DNA of 64,000 nt from Zeimonas sp050187175 (GTDB lineage: Bacteria > Pseudomonadota > Gammaproteobacteria > Burkholderiales > Burkholderiaceae_E), in assembly GCA_050187175.1 (NCBI GenBank), contig JBFWXS010000003.1:124001-188000 (forward strand), given 5' to 3'. The notes below the pieces were generated by a model that was not told where the DNA came from, made no database searches, and saw only the letters and a program-made list of their open reading frames with translations. Numbering within the stretch: the first letter of the stretch is position 1; every line of letters starts with the position of its first letter. Below, one piece after another: positions 44,499-53,633 of this stretch. The position numbers and the translations under genes were made by a program.

Positions 44499-44993
44499 AT
44501 GGAAGCCTTGGCGGAAAAGCTGCTCGAATGGTTCGCGTTGCCCCGCCACGGGCTGTCGACGATCTTCGTCGTCGCCTTCGTGTCCGCGACGCTGCTGCCG
44601 CTGGGCTCCGAACCGGCGGTATTCGGCTTCGTCGCGCTCAATCCCGACCGATTCTGGCCGGCCGTGGCGGTGGCGACGGTGGGCAATACGCTCGGCGGCA
44701 TCGTCGACTACTGGCTGGGCGTCGGCGCGCACGAGGCCGTGGCCAAGGGCAAGCAGACGCGCTATCTGCACTGGTTCGAGCGGCTGGGGCCCAAGGCGCT
44801 GTTCTTCTCCTGGCTGCCGGTGGTCGGCGACCCGCTGTGCGCCGTCGCCGGCTGGTTGAGGCTGCCGTTCTGGCAGTGCGTCGGCTGGATGGCGATCGGC
44901 AAGCTGCTGCGCTACGTCACGATGACCGCGGCGCTGCTGTGGATTCCCGACCACTGGTGGCAGGCTCTGGCCCGGCCGTTCACGGGGGGCTGA
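44499..44993 (+). CDS. YqaA family (DedA-like/SNARE-associated) membrane protein
   Basis: 164 residues. The small YqaA-type membrane protein is recognised by VGNTLGGIVDYWLG and by WLPVVGDPLCAVAGWLRLPFW, with amphipathic re-entrant segments typical of the DedA superfamily (undecaprenyl or phospholipid carrier transport). A TATACA hexamer lies 12 bp before the ATG at 44499, so the leader would be very short. It is divergent from the RraA-like gene. Confidence 0.85.
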   Translation: MEALAEKLLEWFALPRHGLSTIFVVAFVSATLLPLGSEPAVFGFVALNPDRFWPAVAVATVGNTLGGIVDYWLGVGAHEAVAKGKQTRYLHWFERLGPKALFFSWLPVVGDPLCAVAGWLRLPFWQCVGWMAIGKLLRYVTMTAALLWIPDHWWQALARPFTGG

Positions 44994-45203
44994 GCCCCGG
45001 CTGCCGCGGCGGATGCGGCAAGCTTGCAGCGGCTCGGCTAAAATTTCCGGCTATGCATTCCTTCTGGCGTCCAAGTTCGGTCGAGATCGGCGCGGGTTGT
45101 TGGCCCGCCGGCGATAGTCGCTCGTCGCGCTGAGCGACCCGTCCCGATGCCGCCGCGGCTGTTGTCCGCCGGCGCGATCCTCCCGATACCGAAAGTCCCG
45201 ACG

Positions 45204-48200
45204 ATGAACGCCCCGATTCCGCTGCAGACCCTCGATCCGCTTGCCGCCGCCCCGGTCCGGCTGCGTGAGATTCCGTACAACTACACGTCGTTCGCCGACC
45301 GCGAGATCGTCCTGCGGCTGCTGGGTCCCGAGGCCTGGGACATCGTCGAGGAGCTGCGCGGCGAACGCCGCACCGGCCGTTCGGCGCGCATGCTGTACGA
45401 AGTACTGGGCGACATCTGGGTGGTCCGCCGCAATCCGTATCTGCAGGATGACCTGCTCGACAACCCGAAGCGGCGCCGGCTGCTGATCGAGGCCCTGCAT
45501 CACCGGCTCGGCGAGATCGAGAAGCGGCGCGCCGTCGCGCCGGCGGAATCGGGCGCGAACGNNNNNNNNNNNNNNNNNNNNNNNNNNNNNNNNNNNNNNN
45601 NNNNNNNNNNNNNNNNNNNNNNNNNNNNNNNNNNNNNNNNNNNNNNNNNNNNNNNNNNNNNCGGCGCGAATGAACCCGGCGCAAACGAGCCCGGCGCCGT
45701 CGAACGCGGCACCAAGGTGCTGCGGCTGCTCGAGCTGGCCCGCGCCGCCGTCGCCGACTTCGAGCGCGAGTTCGAGCGCACGGCCGCGCTGCGCAGCCGC
45801 ACGCTGAGGAAGCTGTCCCGCCTGACGGCACGCGACAATATCCGCTTCGACGGCATGAGCCGCGTCTCGCATGTCACCGACGCCACCGACTGGCGCGTCG
45901 AGTATCCGTTCGTCGTGCTCACGCCCGACAGCGAAGTCGAGATCGCCGGCCTCGTAAGCGCCTGCGTCGAGCTCGGCCTGACCATCATTCCGCGCGGCGG
46001 CGGCACCGGCTATACCGGCGGCGCCATCCCGCTGACGCCGCTGTCGGCCGTCATCAATACCGAGAAGCTGGAGAAGCTCGGCCCGGTCGAGATGCAGCGG
46101 CTGCCCGGCGTCGATCACGAAGTGGCGACGATCTTCTCCGAGGCAGGCGTGGTCACGCGCCGCGTCACCGACGCCGCCGACCGCGCCGGGCGCGTCTTCG
46201 CCGTCGATCCGACCTCGATCGACGCGTCCTGCATAGGCGGCAACATCGCCATGAACGCCGGCGGCAAGAAGGCCGTGCTGTGGGGCACCGCGCTCGACAA
46301 CCTGGCCTGGTGGCGGATGGTGGATCCGGACGGCCAGTGGCTCGAGGTCACGCGGCTGGATCACAACCTCGGCAAGATCCACGACGTGGCGGTGGCCCGC
46401 TTCGAGCTGCGGCGCTACGCGGCCGGGCAGCTGGGCGGCGACGGCGAGATGCGCGGCGCGCCGGTTTCGGTCCAGCAGCTTGAGATCCCCGGCCGGCGCT
46501 TCCGCAAGGAAGGGCTGGGCAAGGACGTCACCGACAAGTTCCTCGCCGGCCTGCCGGGCGTACAGAAGGAAGGCTGCGACGGCCTGATCACGTCGGCGCG
46601 CTGGGTGCTGCACCGGATGCCCAAGCACGTGCGCACCGTCTGCCTGGAGTTCTTCGGCCAGCCGAAGGACGCCGTGCCCTCCATCGTCGACATCAAGGGC
46701 TACCTCGACGAGCGGCCGCACGGCGCCATCCTGGCCGGCCTCGAGCATCTGGACGAGCGCTACCTGCGCGCCGTCGGCTACACCACCAAGTCCAAGCGCG
46801 GCGGCCTGCCCAAGATGGTGCTGGTCGGCGACATCGTCGGCGACGACGACGAAGCGGTCGCCAAGGCGAGCTCCGAAGTCGTGCGGCTGGCCAACCGCCG
46901 CTCGGGCGAAGGCTTCGTCGCCGTGTCGGCGGAGGCGCGCAAGACATTCTGGGCCGACCGCTCGCGCACCGCCGCCATCGCGCGCCACACGAACGCGTTC
47001 AAGATCAACGAGGACGTCGTCATTCCGCTGCCGCGGATGGGCGAGTACACCGACGGCATTGAGCGCATCAACATCGAGCTGTCGACCAAGAACAAGCTGA
47101 AGATGCTGGCCGAGCTCGACCGGCTGCTGGCCAGCGGCGGCTCGCTGGCCCGGGCCGGCGACATCGACGGCGACGGCGAGGTCGACCCGCACGCGTTCGA
47201 CGAGCTCGGCAGCGAACGCCGCCGGCAGGCTCAGGAGCTGCTGGCGATCACGCGGCAGCGCTGGGCCTGGCTGCTGGCCAATCTCGATCTGCCGCTGGCG
47301 CAGGCGCGCGACACGCTGCCGGCGCTGGGCCTGACGCATCTGCTGCCGCGCATCGACGAGCGGCTGGTCGAGTCGCCGCGCGCGACGCTGTTCCACGTCC
47401 TGCAGGACCGCACGATCCGCGTGTCATGGAAAGTGGAGCTGCGCGCGCCGCTGGAGAAGATCCTGTCCGGCCAGCCGTTCGCGCCGCTGCTCGACGCCAT
47501 CGACGCGCTGCACAAGCGCGTGCTGCGCGGCCGCGTGTTCGTCGCGCTGCACATGCACGCCGGCGACGGCAACGTGCACACGAACATCCCGGTCAATTCC
47601 GACGACTACGAGATGCTGAAGGAGGCCGAGGCCGCGGTGGCGCGCATCATGGCATTGGCGCGCTCGCTGGACGGCGTCATCTCCGGCGAGCACGGCATAG
47701 GCATCACCAAGCTCGAGTTCCTCAGCGAAGCCGAGCTGGCCGAGTTCCGCGCATACAAGCAGCGCGTCGATCCCGAAGGGCGATTCAACAAGGGCAAGCT
47801 GCTCGACGACCCTGCGGTTCCCGGCGACCTGCGCAATGCCTATACGCCCAGCTTCGGGCTGATGGGGGCGGAATCGCTGATCCTGCAGCAGTCCGACATC
47901 GGCTCGATCGCCGATTCGGTGAAGAACTGTCTGCGCTGCGGCAAGTGCAAGCCGGTGTGCGCGACGCACGTGCCGCGCGCCAATCTGCTGTACTCGCCGC
48001 GCAACAAGATCCTGGCGACCTCGCTGCTGGTCGAGGCCTTCCTCTACGAAGAGCAGACGCGCCGCGGCGTGTCGATCAAGCACTGGGACGAGTTCTCCGA
48101 CGTCGCCGACCACTGTACGGTCTGCCACAAGTGCGAGACGCCGTGTCCGGTGGACATCGACTTCGGCGACGTGTCGATGAACATGCGCAACCTGCTGCGC

Positions 48201-49358
48201 AAGATGGGCCGCAAGAAGTTCAACCCCGGCAATGCCGCGGCGATGTTCTTCCTGAACGCCACCGACCCCGACACGATCAAGGCCACGCGCGCCGCCATGG
48301 TCGGCATCGGCTACAAGGCGCAGCGGCTGGCCAACGACCTGCTGAAGCGCTTCGCCCGCGAGCAGACGCGGCGGCCGCCGGCGACGGTAGGCCGCGCGCC
48401 GATCAAGGAGCAGGTGATCCACTTCGTCAACAAGAAGATGCCGGGCCAGCTGCCGAAGAAGACGGCGCGCGCGCTGCTCGACATCGAGGATTCGCGCTAC
48501 GTCCCCATCATCCGCGACCCGCGCGCCACGACGGTGGATGCCGAAGCCGTGTTCTACTTCCCCGGCTGCGGCTCGGAGCGCCTGTTCTCGCAGGTCGGGC
48601 TGGCGACGCAGGCGATGCTGTGGCACGTGGGCGTGCAGACCGTGCTGCCGCCGGGCTACCTGTGCTGCGGCTATCCGCAGCGCGGCTCGGGCCAGTTCGA
48701 CAAGGCCGAGAAGATCATCACCGACAACCGCGTGCTGTTCCACCGCGTGGCCAATACGCTGAACTATCTCGACATCAAGACCGTCGTGGTGAGCTGCGGC
48801 ACCTGCTACGACCAGCTGCAGGGCTACGAGTTCGAGAAGATCTTCCCCGGCTGCCGCATCGTCGACATCCACGAGTTCCTGATGGAGAAGGGCGTGCGGC
48901 TCGACGGCGTCACCGGCGCGCGCTACATGTACCACGACCCCTGTCACACGCCGATCAAGCAGCATGCGCCGCTGAAGGTCGTCAATGCGCTGATCAATGA
49001 TTCGATCAACGGCCGCGTCGAGAAGAACGACCGCTGCTGCGGCGAGTCCGGCACGCTGGCGGTATCGCGGCCCGACATCAGCACGCAGGTGCGCTTCCGC
49101 AAGGAAGAGGAAATGCGCAAGGGCGCGCAGGCGCTGCGCGCGGCACCGGCGGCCGGCGGCGCGGCGTTCGACGGTCCGGTCAAGGTGCTGACCTCGTGCC
49201 CGTCGTGCCTGCAGGGGCTGTCGCGCTACAGCGAGGATGCGGGGATAGACGCCGACTACATCGTCGTCGAGCTGGCGCGTCACCTGCTCGGCGAGAACTG
49301 GCTGCCGCAATACGTGGCGCGCGCCAATGACGGCGGCATCGAGCGGGTGCTGGTGTGA
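45204..49358 (+). CDS. DUF3683-type FAD-binding oxidoreductase with Fe-S and CCG domains (contains assembly gap)
   Basis: About 1,384 residues as assembled. The order is: N-terminal DUF3683-like region; FAD-binding PCMH domain (PRGGGTGYTGGAIPLT, about 265); FAD-oxidase C-terminal domain (HMHAGDGNVHTNIP, about 782); two 4Fe-4S clusters (CLRCGKCKPVC about 909, CTVCHKCETPCP about 970); and two CCG heterodisulfide-type domains (CCGYPQRG about 1153, CCGESGT about 1277). It resembles a GlcD-GlcF fusion and probably oxidises a 2-hydroxy acid with electron transfer to quinone. A 100-N gap (45562-45661) lies in a GANEP repeat near residue 120; the frame is kept across it. The ATG at 45204 matches the family start. 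The GTG of the HIT gene overlaps the stop. Confidence 0.9.
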   Translation: MNAPIPLQTLDPLAAAPVRLREIPYNYTSFADREIVLRLLGPEAWDIVEELRGERRTGRSARMLYEVLGDIWVVRRNPYLQDDLLDNPKRRRLLIEALHHRLGEIEKRRAVAPAESGANXXXXXXXXXXXXXXXXXXXXXXXXXXXXXXXXXXGANEPGANEPGAVERGTKVLRLLELARAAVADFEREFERTAALRSRTLRKLSRLTARDNIRFDGMSRVSHVTDATDWRVEYPFVVLTPDSEVEIAGLVSACVELGLTIIPRGGGTGYTGGAIPLTPLSAVINTEKLEKLGPVEMQRLPGVDHEVATIFSEAGVVTRRVTDAADRAGRVFAVDPTSIDASCIGGNIAMNAGGKKAVLWGTALDNLAWWRMVDPDGQWLEVTRLDHNLGKIHDVAVARFELRRYAAGQLGGDGEMRGAPVSVQQLEIPGRRFRKEGLGKDVTDKFLAGLPGVQKEGCDGLITSARWVLHRMPKHVRTVCLEFFGQPKDAVPSIVDIKGYLDERPHGAILAGLEHLDERYLRAVGYTTKSKRGGLPKMVLVGDIVGDDDEAVAKASSEVVRLANRRSGEGFVAVSAEARKTFWADRSRTAAIARHTNAFKINEDVVIPLPRMGEYTDGIERINIELSTKNKLKMLAELDRLLASGGSLARAGDIDGDGEVDPHAFDELGSERRRQAQELLAITRQRWAWLLANLDLPLAQARDTLPALGLTHLLPRIDERLVESPRATLFHVLQDRTIRVSWKVELRAPLEKILSGQPFAPLLDAIDALHKRVLRGRVFVALHMHAGDGNVHTNIPVNSDDYEMLKEAEAAVARIMALARSLDGVISGEHGIGITKLEFLSEAELAEFRAYKQRVDPEGRFNKGKLLDDPAVPGDLRNAYTPSFGLMGAESLILQQSDIGSIADSVKNCLRCGKCKPVCATHVPRANLLYSPRNKILATSLLVEAFLYEEQTRRGVSIKHWDEFSDVADHCTVCHKCETPCPVDIDFGDVSMNMRNLLRKMGRKKFNPGNAAAMFFLNATDPDTIKATRAAMVGIGYKAQRLANDLLKRFAREQTRRPPATVGRAPIKEQVIHFVNKKMPGQLPKKTARALLDIEDSRYVPIIRDPRATTVDAEAVFYFPGCGSERLFSQVGLATQAMLWHVGVQTVLPPGYLCCGYPQRGSGQFDKAEKIITDNRVLFHRVANTLNYLDIKTVVVSCGTCYDQLQGYEFEKIFPGCRIVDIHEFLMEKGVRLDGVTGARYMYHDPCHTPIKQHAPLKVVNALINDSINGRVEKNDRCCGESGTLAVSRPDISTQVRFRKEEEMRKGAQALRAAPAAGGAAFDGPVKVLTSCPSCLQGLSRYSEDAGIDADYIVVELARHLLGENWLPQYVARANDGGIERVLV
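45562..45661. other. Assembly gap, 100 N, inside a GANEP-coding repeat
   Basis: Exactly 100 undetermined bases. The left flank encodes ...ESGAN then the first base of the next codon, and the right flank resumes with GANEPGANEPGAVE in the same frame. The gap therefore lies in a 15-bp in-frame tandem array that short reads could not resolve; the real length is unknown. Confidence 0.95.
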
Positions 49359-49909
49359 GCGGTGCGAGCCGTCCGAGCGGTCCGAGCGGGCAGCGCGCGC
49401 AGGGCGGGCATCACGGGCAGCAACCGGGCGCTGCGGCCGATGCCGGTGACGGGCGGCTTGCCGCGCAGCGTGATGCGGCCTGCCCGCTGTGCAGCGGCGA
49501 CGGCGGCGAGCTGGTCGTGCGCGGACCGCGCTGGCGTGTCATTCTGGCCGGCGACGCCGATCATCCGGCGTTCACGCGCGTCGTCTGGCACGCGCATGTG
49601 GCGGAAGTGAGCGAGCTCGACGACGAGTCGCGGCGCGAGCTGTTCGACGTCGCGCTGACGATCGAGCGTACGCAGCGCGAAGTGCTGGCGCCGGACAAGA
49701 TCAACTGGGCCAGCTTCGGCAATGTGGTGCCGCATCTGCACTGGCACGTGATTCCGCGCTGGCGCGACGACCGGCATTTCCCCGAACCGGTCTGGGGCCG
49801 GCCGGCCGGCGCCGAGCGCGACGCGGCCGCACAGGCGCGGGCGCGCGCGGTGACGGCGCGGCTGGACGCCTACCGGGGCGCGTTGATCGAGCGGCTCGCC
49901 GCGCGCTGA
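49355..49909 (+). CDS. HIT family protein (histidine-triad hydrolase)
   Basis: 184 residues. The HIT signature HLHWHVIPR (H-x-H-x-H) supplies the nucleophile, and CPLC-SGDGG near residue 43 resembles the zinc-binding Cys pair of some HIT proteins. It should hydrolyse nucleotide phosphoramidates or related conjugates. The first 40 residues are Gly/Gln/Ser-rich and not part of the fold. It starts with GTG at 49355 in the stop of the oxidoreductase gene (GTGA). The 3' end overlaps the convergent GntR gene by 40 bp. Confidence 0.9.
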   Translation: MSGASRPSGPSGQRAQGGHHGQQPGAAADAGDGRLAAQRDAACPLCSGDGGELVVRGPRWRVILAGDADHPAFTRVVWHAHVAEVSELDDESRRELFDVALTIERTQREVLAPDKINWASFGNVVPHLHWHVIPRWRDDRHFPEPVWGRPAGAERDAAAQARARAVTARLDAYRGALIERLAAR

Positions 49910-50658
49910 TCGTGCTGATCGCCCGGCCGGCCTGCCTCGTCCTTGGCAGCGGCCGCCGCCCAGAATCGTTCGGCGCTGCCGAGATGGATCTCGATGGCGG
50001 CGCGCGCCCGTTCGCTGTCGCCCGAGCGGATCGCGGCCAGCAGCAGCCGGTGTTCGTCGACCGAGCGGCGCGATCGCTGCGCGTTCGCGAAGTACTGCAG
50101 CCGGCGGCGCCACGACATGCGCAGGAACAGATCGACGAAGCGCGCCAGCGTGCCGTTGCCGGAGGCCGCAGCCATCGCGCGGTGAAACTCCTGATCGGCC
50201 AGCGCGGCATCGTGCCCCAGGCCGATGTTCGCCTCCAGCCGCTCGATCTCCACCTCCATCCGGTGCAGGCATTCGCGCTCGCGATGCAGCGTAGCCAGAC
50301 GCACCACCTCGGTCTCGAGCAGCGCGCGCACGGCCATCGCCTCGTTGACCGCGCTCTCCGGCAGCGGCGTCGCGTGCTCGGTCAGCACCAGGGCTTCCGG
50401 GCTGCGCCGATGCGGCGGCACGATGTACAGGCCTGAACCCTGGCGCGGCATCAGCATCTGCAGCGATTCGAGCTTCGACAGGCCTTCGCGGATGGCCGGC
50501 CGGCCGGTGCCGATCTGCTCGGCCAGCTCGCGTTCGTTCGGCAGGCGCGTTTCGCCGGCCGCGTCCGCGCGCGCGATCAGCCGCAGCAGCGCATCGAGCA
50601 CGCGTTCGGACTTGCTGATGCGCTCATCACCCGGCGCTGTGCCGTCGGTGTCGGTCAT
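49870..50658 (-). CDS. GntR/FadR-family (FCD) transcriptional regulator
   Basis: 262 residues. The N-terminal winged HTH (NERELAEQIGTGRPAIREGLSKLESLQML) is followed by an FCD domain (DQEFHRAMAAASGNGTLARF, DEHRLLLAAIRSGD). It probably responds to an organic acid. It lies downstream of, and on the same strand as, a Bug-type receptor gene 34 bp away, a common pairing in Burkholderiales. The start is supported by AGAGAG upstream of the ATG at 50658. Its tail overlaps the HIT gene. Confidence 0.88.
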   Translation of the reverse strand: MTDTDGTAPGDERISKSERVLDALLRLIARADAAGETRLPNERELAEQIGTGRPAIREGLSKLESLQMLMPRQGSGLYIVPPHRRSPEALVLTEHATPLPESAVNEAMAVRALLETEVVRLATLHRERECLHRMEVEIERLEANIGLGHDAALADQEFHRAMAAASGNGTLARFVDLFLRMSWRRRLQYFANAQRSRRSVDEHRLLLAAIRSGDSERARAAIEIHLGSAERFWAAAAAKDEAGRPGDQHDQRAASRSINAPR

Positions 50659-50692
50659 GGTGCTCTCTTGTCGTTCATGTCGGCGCTATCGG

Positions 50693-51199
50693 TCATGCCG
50701 CCCGGGCTCCGGTCGCTTTCACCACTTCGTGCCAGCGGGCCACTTCGCGGCGGATGTGCTCGGCGAACTGCCGTGGCGTGCCGCCATGGATTCGCGCGCC
50801 GATCTCGTCATGCTTGCGACGCAGCGCCGGATCGGTCAAGGCCTCGTTGACGGCCCGGTTCAGCCGTTCGACGATCGCGGCCGGCAGGCCTGCCGGGCCG
50901 GCCACGCCGAACCAGCCGGTCGACGAGAACCCGGGAATCGTCTCCGCCACCGACGGAATGTCCGGCGCGCCAGGCACGCGCTCGATCGAGGTCACGCCGA
51001 GCGCCTTGATCGAGCCTTGCCGCACGTGAGGAATCGACGACGGAAAGCCGTCGCACAGGACGTCGATCGTACCGCCGATCAGATCCTGCAGGGCGAGCGC
51101 GCCGCCGCGGTACGGCACCGTCGTGAACGACAGCCGCATCTCGTGGCGCAGCAGCTCGACAGCCATGTGCTGGGTGGTGCCGAGGCTGCCCAGGCCCAC
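50693..51199 (-). CDS. Tripartite tricarboxylate transporter receptor (Bug/TctC family), 5' part missing
   Basis: The C-terminal 168 residues of a Bug periplasmic solute receptor: LSFTTVPYRGGALALQDLIGGTIDVLCDG, PSIPHVRQGSIKALGV, and FSSTGWFGVAGPAGLPAAIVERLNRAV are family hallmarks. Bug proteins are usually about 320 residues, so roughly 150 N-terminal residues (about 450 bp) are missing into the 100-N gap. That gap must therefore stand for more than 100 bp. No TctA/TctB membrane genes are visible, as is usual for orphan Bug receptors. Confidence 0.9.
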   Translation of the reverse strand: MGLGSLGTTQHMAVELLRHEMRLSFTTVPYRGGALALQDLIGGTIDVLCDGFPSSIPHVRQGSIKALGVTSIERVPGAPDIPSVAETIPGFSSTGWFGVAGPAGLPAAIVERLNRAVNEALTDPALRRKHDEIGARIHGGTPRQFAEHIRREVARWHEVVKATGARAA

Positions 51200-51299
51200 N
51201 NNNNNNNNNNNNNNNNNNNNNNNNNNNNNNNNNNNNNNNNNNNNNNNNNNNNNNNNNNNNNNNNNNNNNNNNNNNNNNNNNNNNNNNNNNNNNNNNNNN
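51200..51299. other. Assembly gap, 100 N
   Basis: Exactly 100 undetermined bases interrupting the Bug receptor gene. The missing coding sequence alone exceeds 100 bp, so the run length is a placeholder and other genes could be hidden here. Confidence 0.95.
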
Positions 51300-51370
51300 G
51301 CGGGTTCGAAGGCACACTGTTGTGTCTGTTCTTCCACTGACACCTGCCCGGAACGGGGTTGCGGGTTGCC

Positions 51371-53008
51371 ATGAACGTCAGTTCCGATTCCGATCTAGCG
51401 CGCGTGCGCGATGCCGCCACCTGCCGGCATTGGCTGCAGGCGCTGCCGGCTGACGGCGGCGAGCGGCTGATGGCGATCGGCGCGCTGCTCGGGCGCATGG
51501 CGCGTCCGGGCTTCAGCGCCGACGCGCTGTTCGAGGTGCTCGAGCAGGTGCGGACGGTGCAGCTGCGCGCCATCGATCAGTCGCTCGAACCGCTGCTGCA
51601 GAAGCCGCTGCCGTACGGCAACGACGACTGGCAGCGCATCGGCATGGCGCTGGTCAGCCTGCGCAGCAGCCGCAATCTGTTCAAGCGCGCCTATTCGCAG
51701 ATGATGGGAGATCCGCAGGGCGACGAGACGACTCGGTCCATCGTCCCCGGCGCGCAGGACGCGCTGCGCGTCGTGCTGCCGCTGGCGCGGGCGCTCGATG
51801 CGCAGGCGCGGCTGCTGACCTTGCTGCTGCGTCATCGCGGCGTGCCGCAGGCCGCCGACTGGGACGAGCTGTGCGTGCTGACGCAGCATCTGCGTCGCAC
51901 GACCTTCGTCGACGAGCCGCTGCTCGACGAAGTGCCGCTGGTGCAGTCGCGCACCGCGCGCGGGCTGTTCACCTATCCGCTGCTGCTGTCGCTGGCCGGG
52001 CTGCCCGCGCGCAGCGCGATCGAGATCCAGCTGACCGAGCAGCTGGCCAGCCATCTGGCCGGCCGCATCGGCTTCCGCATCGACCACGGTCCGCCGCGCG
52101 AAAGCCCGCAGGGGCCCACGCTGTCGCTGACGCCCGAGCATTCGGTACGACTCGATTCGCACCGGCTGCCGCCCAGCTTCCAGCGGCGCCGCGAGCAATC
52201 GCAGGCCGCCGCGGCCGACGCGAACCCGCGCCGCCGGCCGCTGGGCGAGCGGGCGCTGCTGGCCCTGCTCGACGATCTGGAACGGCGCTGGGTCCAGCCC
52301 GGGCTGGCGCTGATGCCGCGCCGCGCACCGGCAGCCGAGCTGCGGCTGCGCTTCGGCCTGCCGAAGATGCACTCCGCCGACATGCGCGTGAAGGTCGGCG
52401 CACCCGACAGCGCCGGCATGGGCGGCGCGTCCGGCGCCGGCAGCTCGCAATACGTCTATGGGCGCTGGGAGCAGAACACGATCATCCGGCTGTCGCTGGG
52501 CAGCGACGACGACAAACGGGATGCCGCGGCGCTGCTGATGGCCGAGAGCGAGCTGGTCCGCTGGCTCGAAGAGCGCCCCGACGGCCGGCTGGTGGTCGAG
52601 CGCGGTGCCCTGACGCCGCGCGCCGGCGTCGGCGCACTGGTCGCCTTGCAGCCGCCATCGGGCGAGCTGATCCTGTCCACCATCGAGGCGATCGAGCAGG
52701 TGCCGGCGTCGGACTACCTGCATCTGCGCGGACAGCGCCTGACGCTGCGCCGCTGGCCCGGCGCGCCGGTGCCGGCCGGCCTGCGCATTGCCGACGCGAT
52801 GTTCTTCGAGGACGCCTGGCTGCTGCCGGGCCACGACGGTACGCCGCCCAGTGTCATCGTGATGCCTACGCATGCGCAGAACGGCGTCGCCGCGCTGCTG
52901 CGCGAACCCGAACGCGACGCCTCGGTACGCTTCGGCCGCGTGATCGAGCGCGGCCCCGGCTACGAGCGCGTCGAGCTCAGCTTCGAGGGCCGGCGCTCGC
53001 CGCGCTGA
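51371..53008 (+). CDS. Conserved-looking protein of unknown function, 545 residues
   Basis: No signal peptide or membrane helix. The N-terminal half is helical and Leu/Arg-rich (LFEVLEQVRTVQLRAIDQSLEPLLQ; SSRNLFKRAYSQMMGD). The C-terminal half (from about 300) is beta-rich and contains LGERALLALLDDLERRW and a final block RVIERGPGYERVELSFE, vaguely reminiscent of PilZ-like beta-barrels, but without the RxxxR and D/NxSxxG motifs of canonical c-di-GMP-binding PilZ. I do not recognise the family. The promoter region is partly lost in the adjacent gap. It separates the HIT gene from DUF971-ubiE. Confidence 0.65.
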   Translation: MNVSSDSDLARVRDAATCRHWLQALPADGGERLMAIGALLGRMARPGFSADALFEVLEQVRTVQLRAIDQSLEPLLQKPLPYGNDDWQRIGMALVSLRSSRNLFKRAYSQMMGDPQGDETTRSIVPGAQDALRVVLPLARALDAQARLLTLLLRHRGVPQAADWDELCVLTQHLRRTTFVDEPLLDEVPLVQSRTARGLFTYPLLLSLAGLPARSAIEIQLTEQLASHLAGRIGFRIDHGPPRESPQGPTLSLTPEHSVRLDSHRLPPSFQRRREQSQAAAADANPRRRPLGERALLALLDDLERRWVQPGLALMPRRAPAAELRLRFGLPKMHSADMRVKVGAPDSAGMGGASGAGSSQYVYGRWEQNTIIRLSLGSDDDKRDAAALLMAESELVRWLEERPDGRLVVERGALTPRAGVGALVALQPPSGELILSTIEAIEQVPASDYLHLRGQRLTLRRWPGAPVPAGLRIADAMFFEDAWLLPGHDGTPPSVIVMPTHAQNGVAALLREPERDASVRFGRVIERGPGYERVELSFEGRRSPR

Positions 53009-53109
53009 CGCAGCCCGCAAGCCGCGCTCGGCCGGCGGCGAAATGGGCTACCATCGGTGGACCGTCCGTTTCGCCCCCGCAGTCCACCCCGCTTCGCAGC
53101 CATTCCGAT

Positions 53110-53619
53110 ATGTCCGGCCTCGACCCGAACACTCCGTTGCCGACGCGCATCGTCGTCCACCAGCTGTCGCGCGTGCTCGAGATCGAGTTCTCCGACGGGC
53201 GCGTCTTCAAGCTGCCGTTCGAGTTCCTGCGCGTGCATTCGCCTTCGGCCGAAGTGCGCGGCCACGGGCCGGGCCAGGAAGTGCTGCAGACCGGCAAGGC
53301 GCAGGTCGGCATCGAATCGGTCGAGCCGGTAGGCCACTATGCGCTGCAGCCGCGCTTCTCAGACGGCCACGACACTGGCATCTATTCGTGGGACTACCTG
53401 TACCACCTCGGCGACCGGCAGGAAGCTCTGTGGCGCGACTACCTCGACCGGCTGCAGAAGGCCGGCGCCAGCCGTGACCCGGCTGCGGCCGGAGTGGCCA
53501 ATGCGGCTGGAGTGGCCGGAGTGGCCGATACCCTCGGAGCGGCCAATGCGCCCGGAGTGACCGGCACGGCCGACGCTGCGCCGCTGCGCGCCACCAACCT
53601 GTCCCGGCCCAAGGCCTGA
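53110..53619 (+). CDS. DUF971 family protein
   Basis: 169 residues. Residues 10-125 form a DUF971 domain (RVLEIEFSDGRVFKLPFEFLR, DGHDTGIYSWDYLYHLG), related to the N-terminal part of gamma-butyrobetaine hydroxylases and to Fe-S-associated proteins. The last 45 residues are an AGVAN/AGVAG-type repeat tail outside the domain. It precedes ubiE by 14 bp, as in other Burkholderiales. The ATG at 53110 has no strong ribosome site. Confidence 0.88.
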   Translation: MSGLDPNTPLPTRIVVHQLSRVLEIEFSDGRVFKLPFEFLRVHSPSAEVRGHGPGQEVLQTGKAQVGIESVEPVGHYALQPRFSDGHDTGIYSWDYLYHLGDRQEALWRDYLDRLQKAGASRDPAAAGVANAAGVAGVADTLGAANAPGVTGTADAAPLRATNLSRPKA

Positions 53620-53633
53620 TCCGCGAGGCGCCG

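Noticed and set aside
47424..49310. Long open frame on the minus strand opposite the FAD/Fe-S oxidoreductase
   Set aside because: It is antisense to the FAD-oxidase, 4Fe-4S and CCG domains, which are clearly coding; it has no recognisable protein features.
45204..49358. Frameshifted or split oxidoreductase gene at the N run
   Set aside because: The reading frame on both sides of the 100 N is the same and both flanks encode the GANEP repeat, so there is no evidence of a break.
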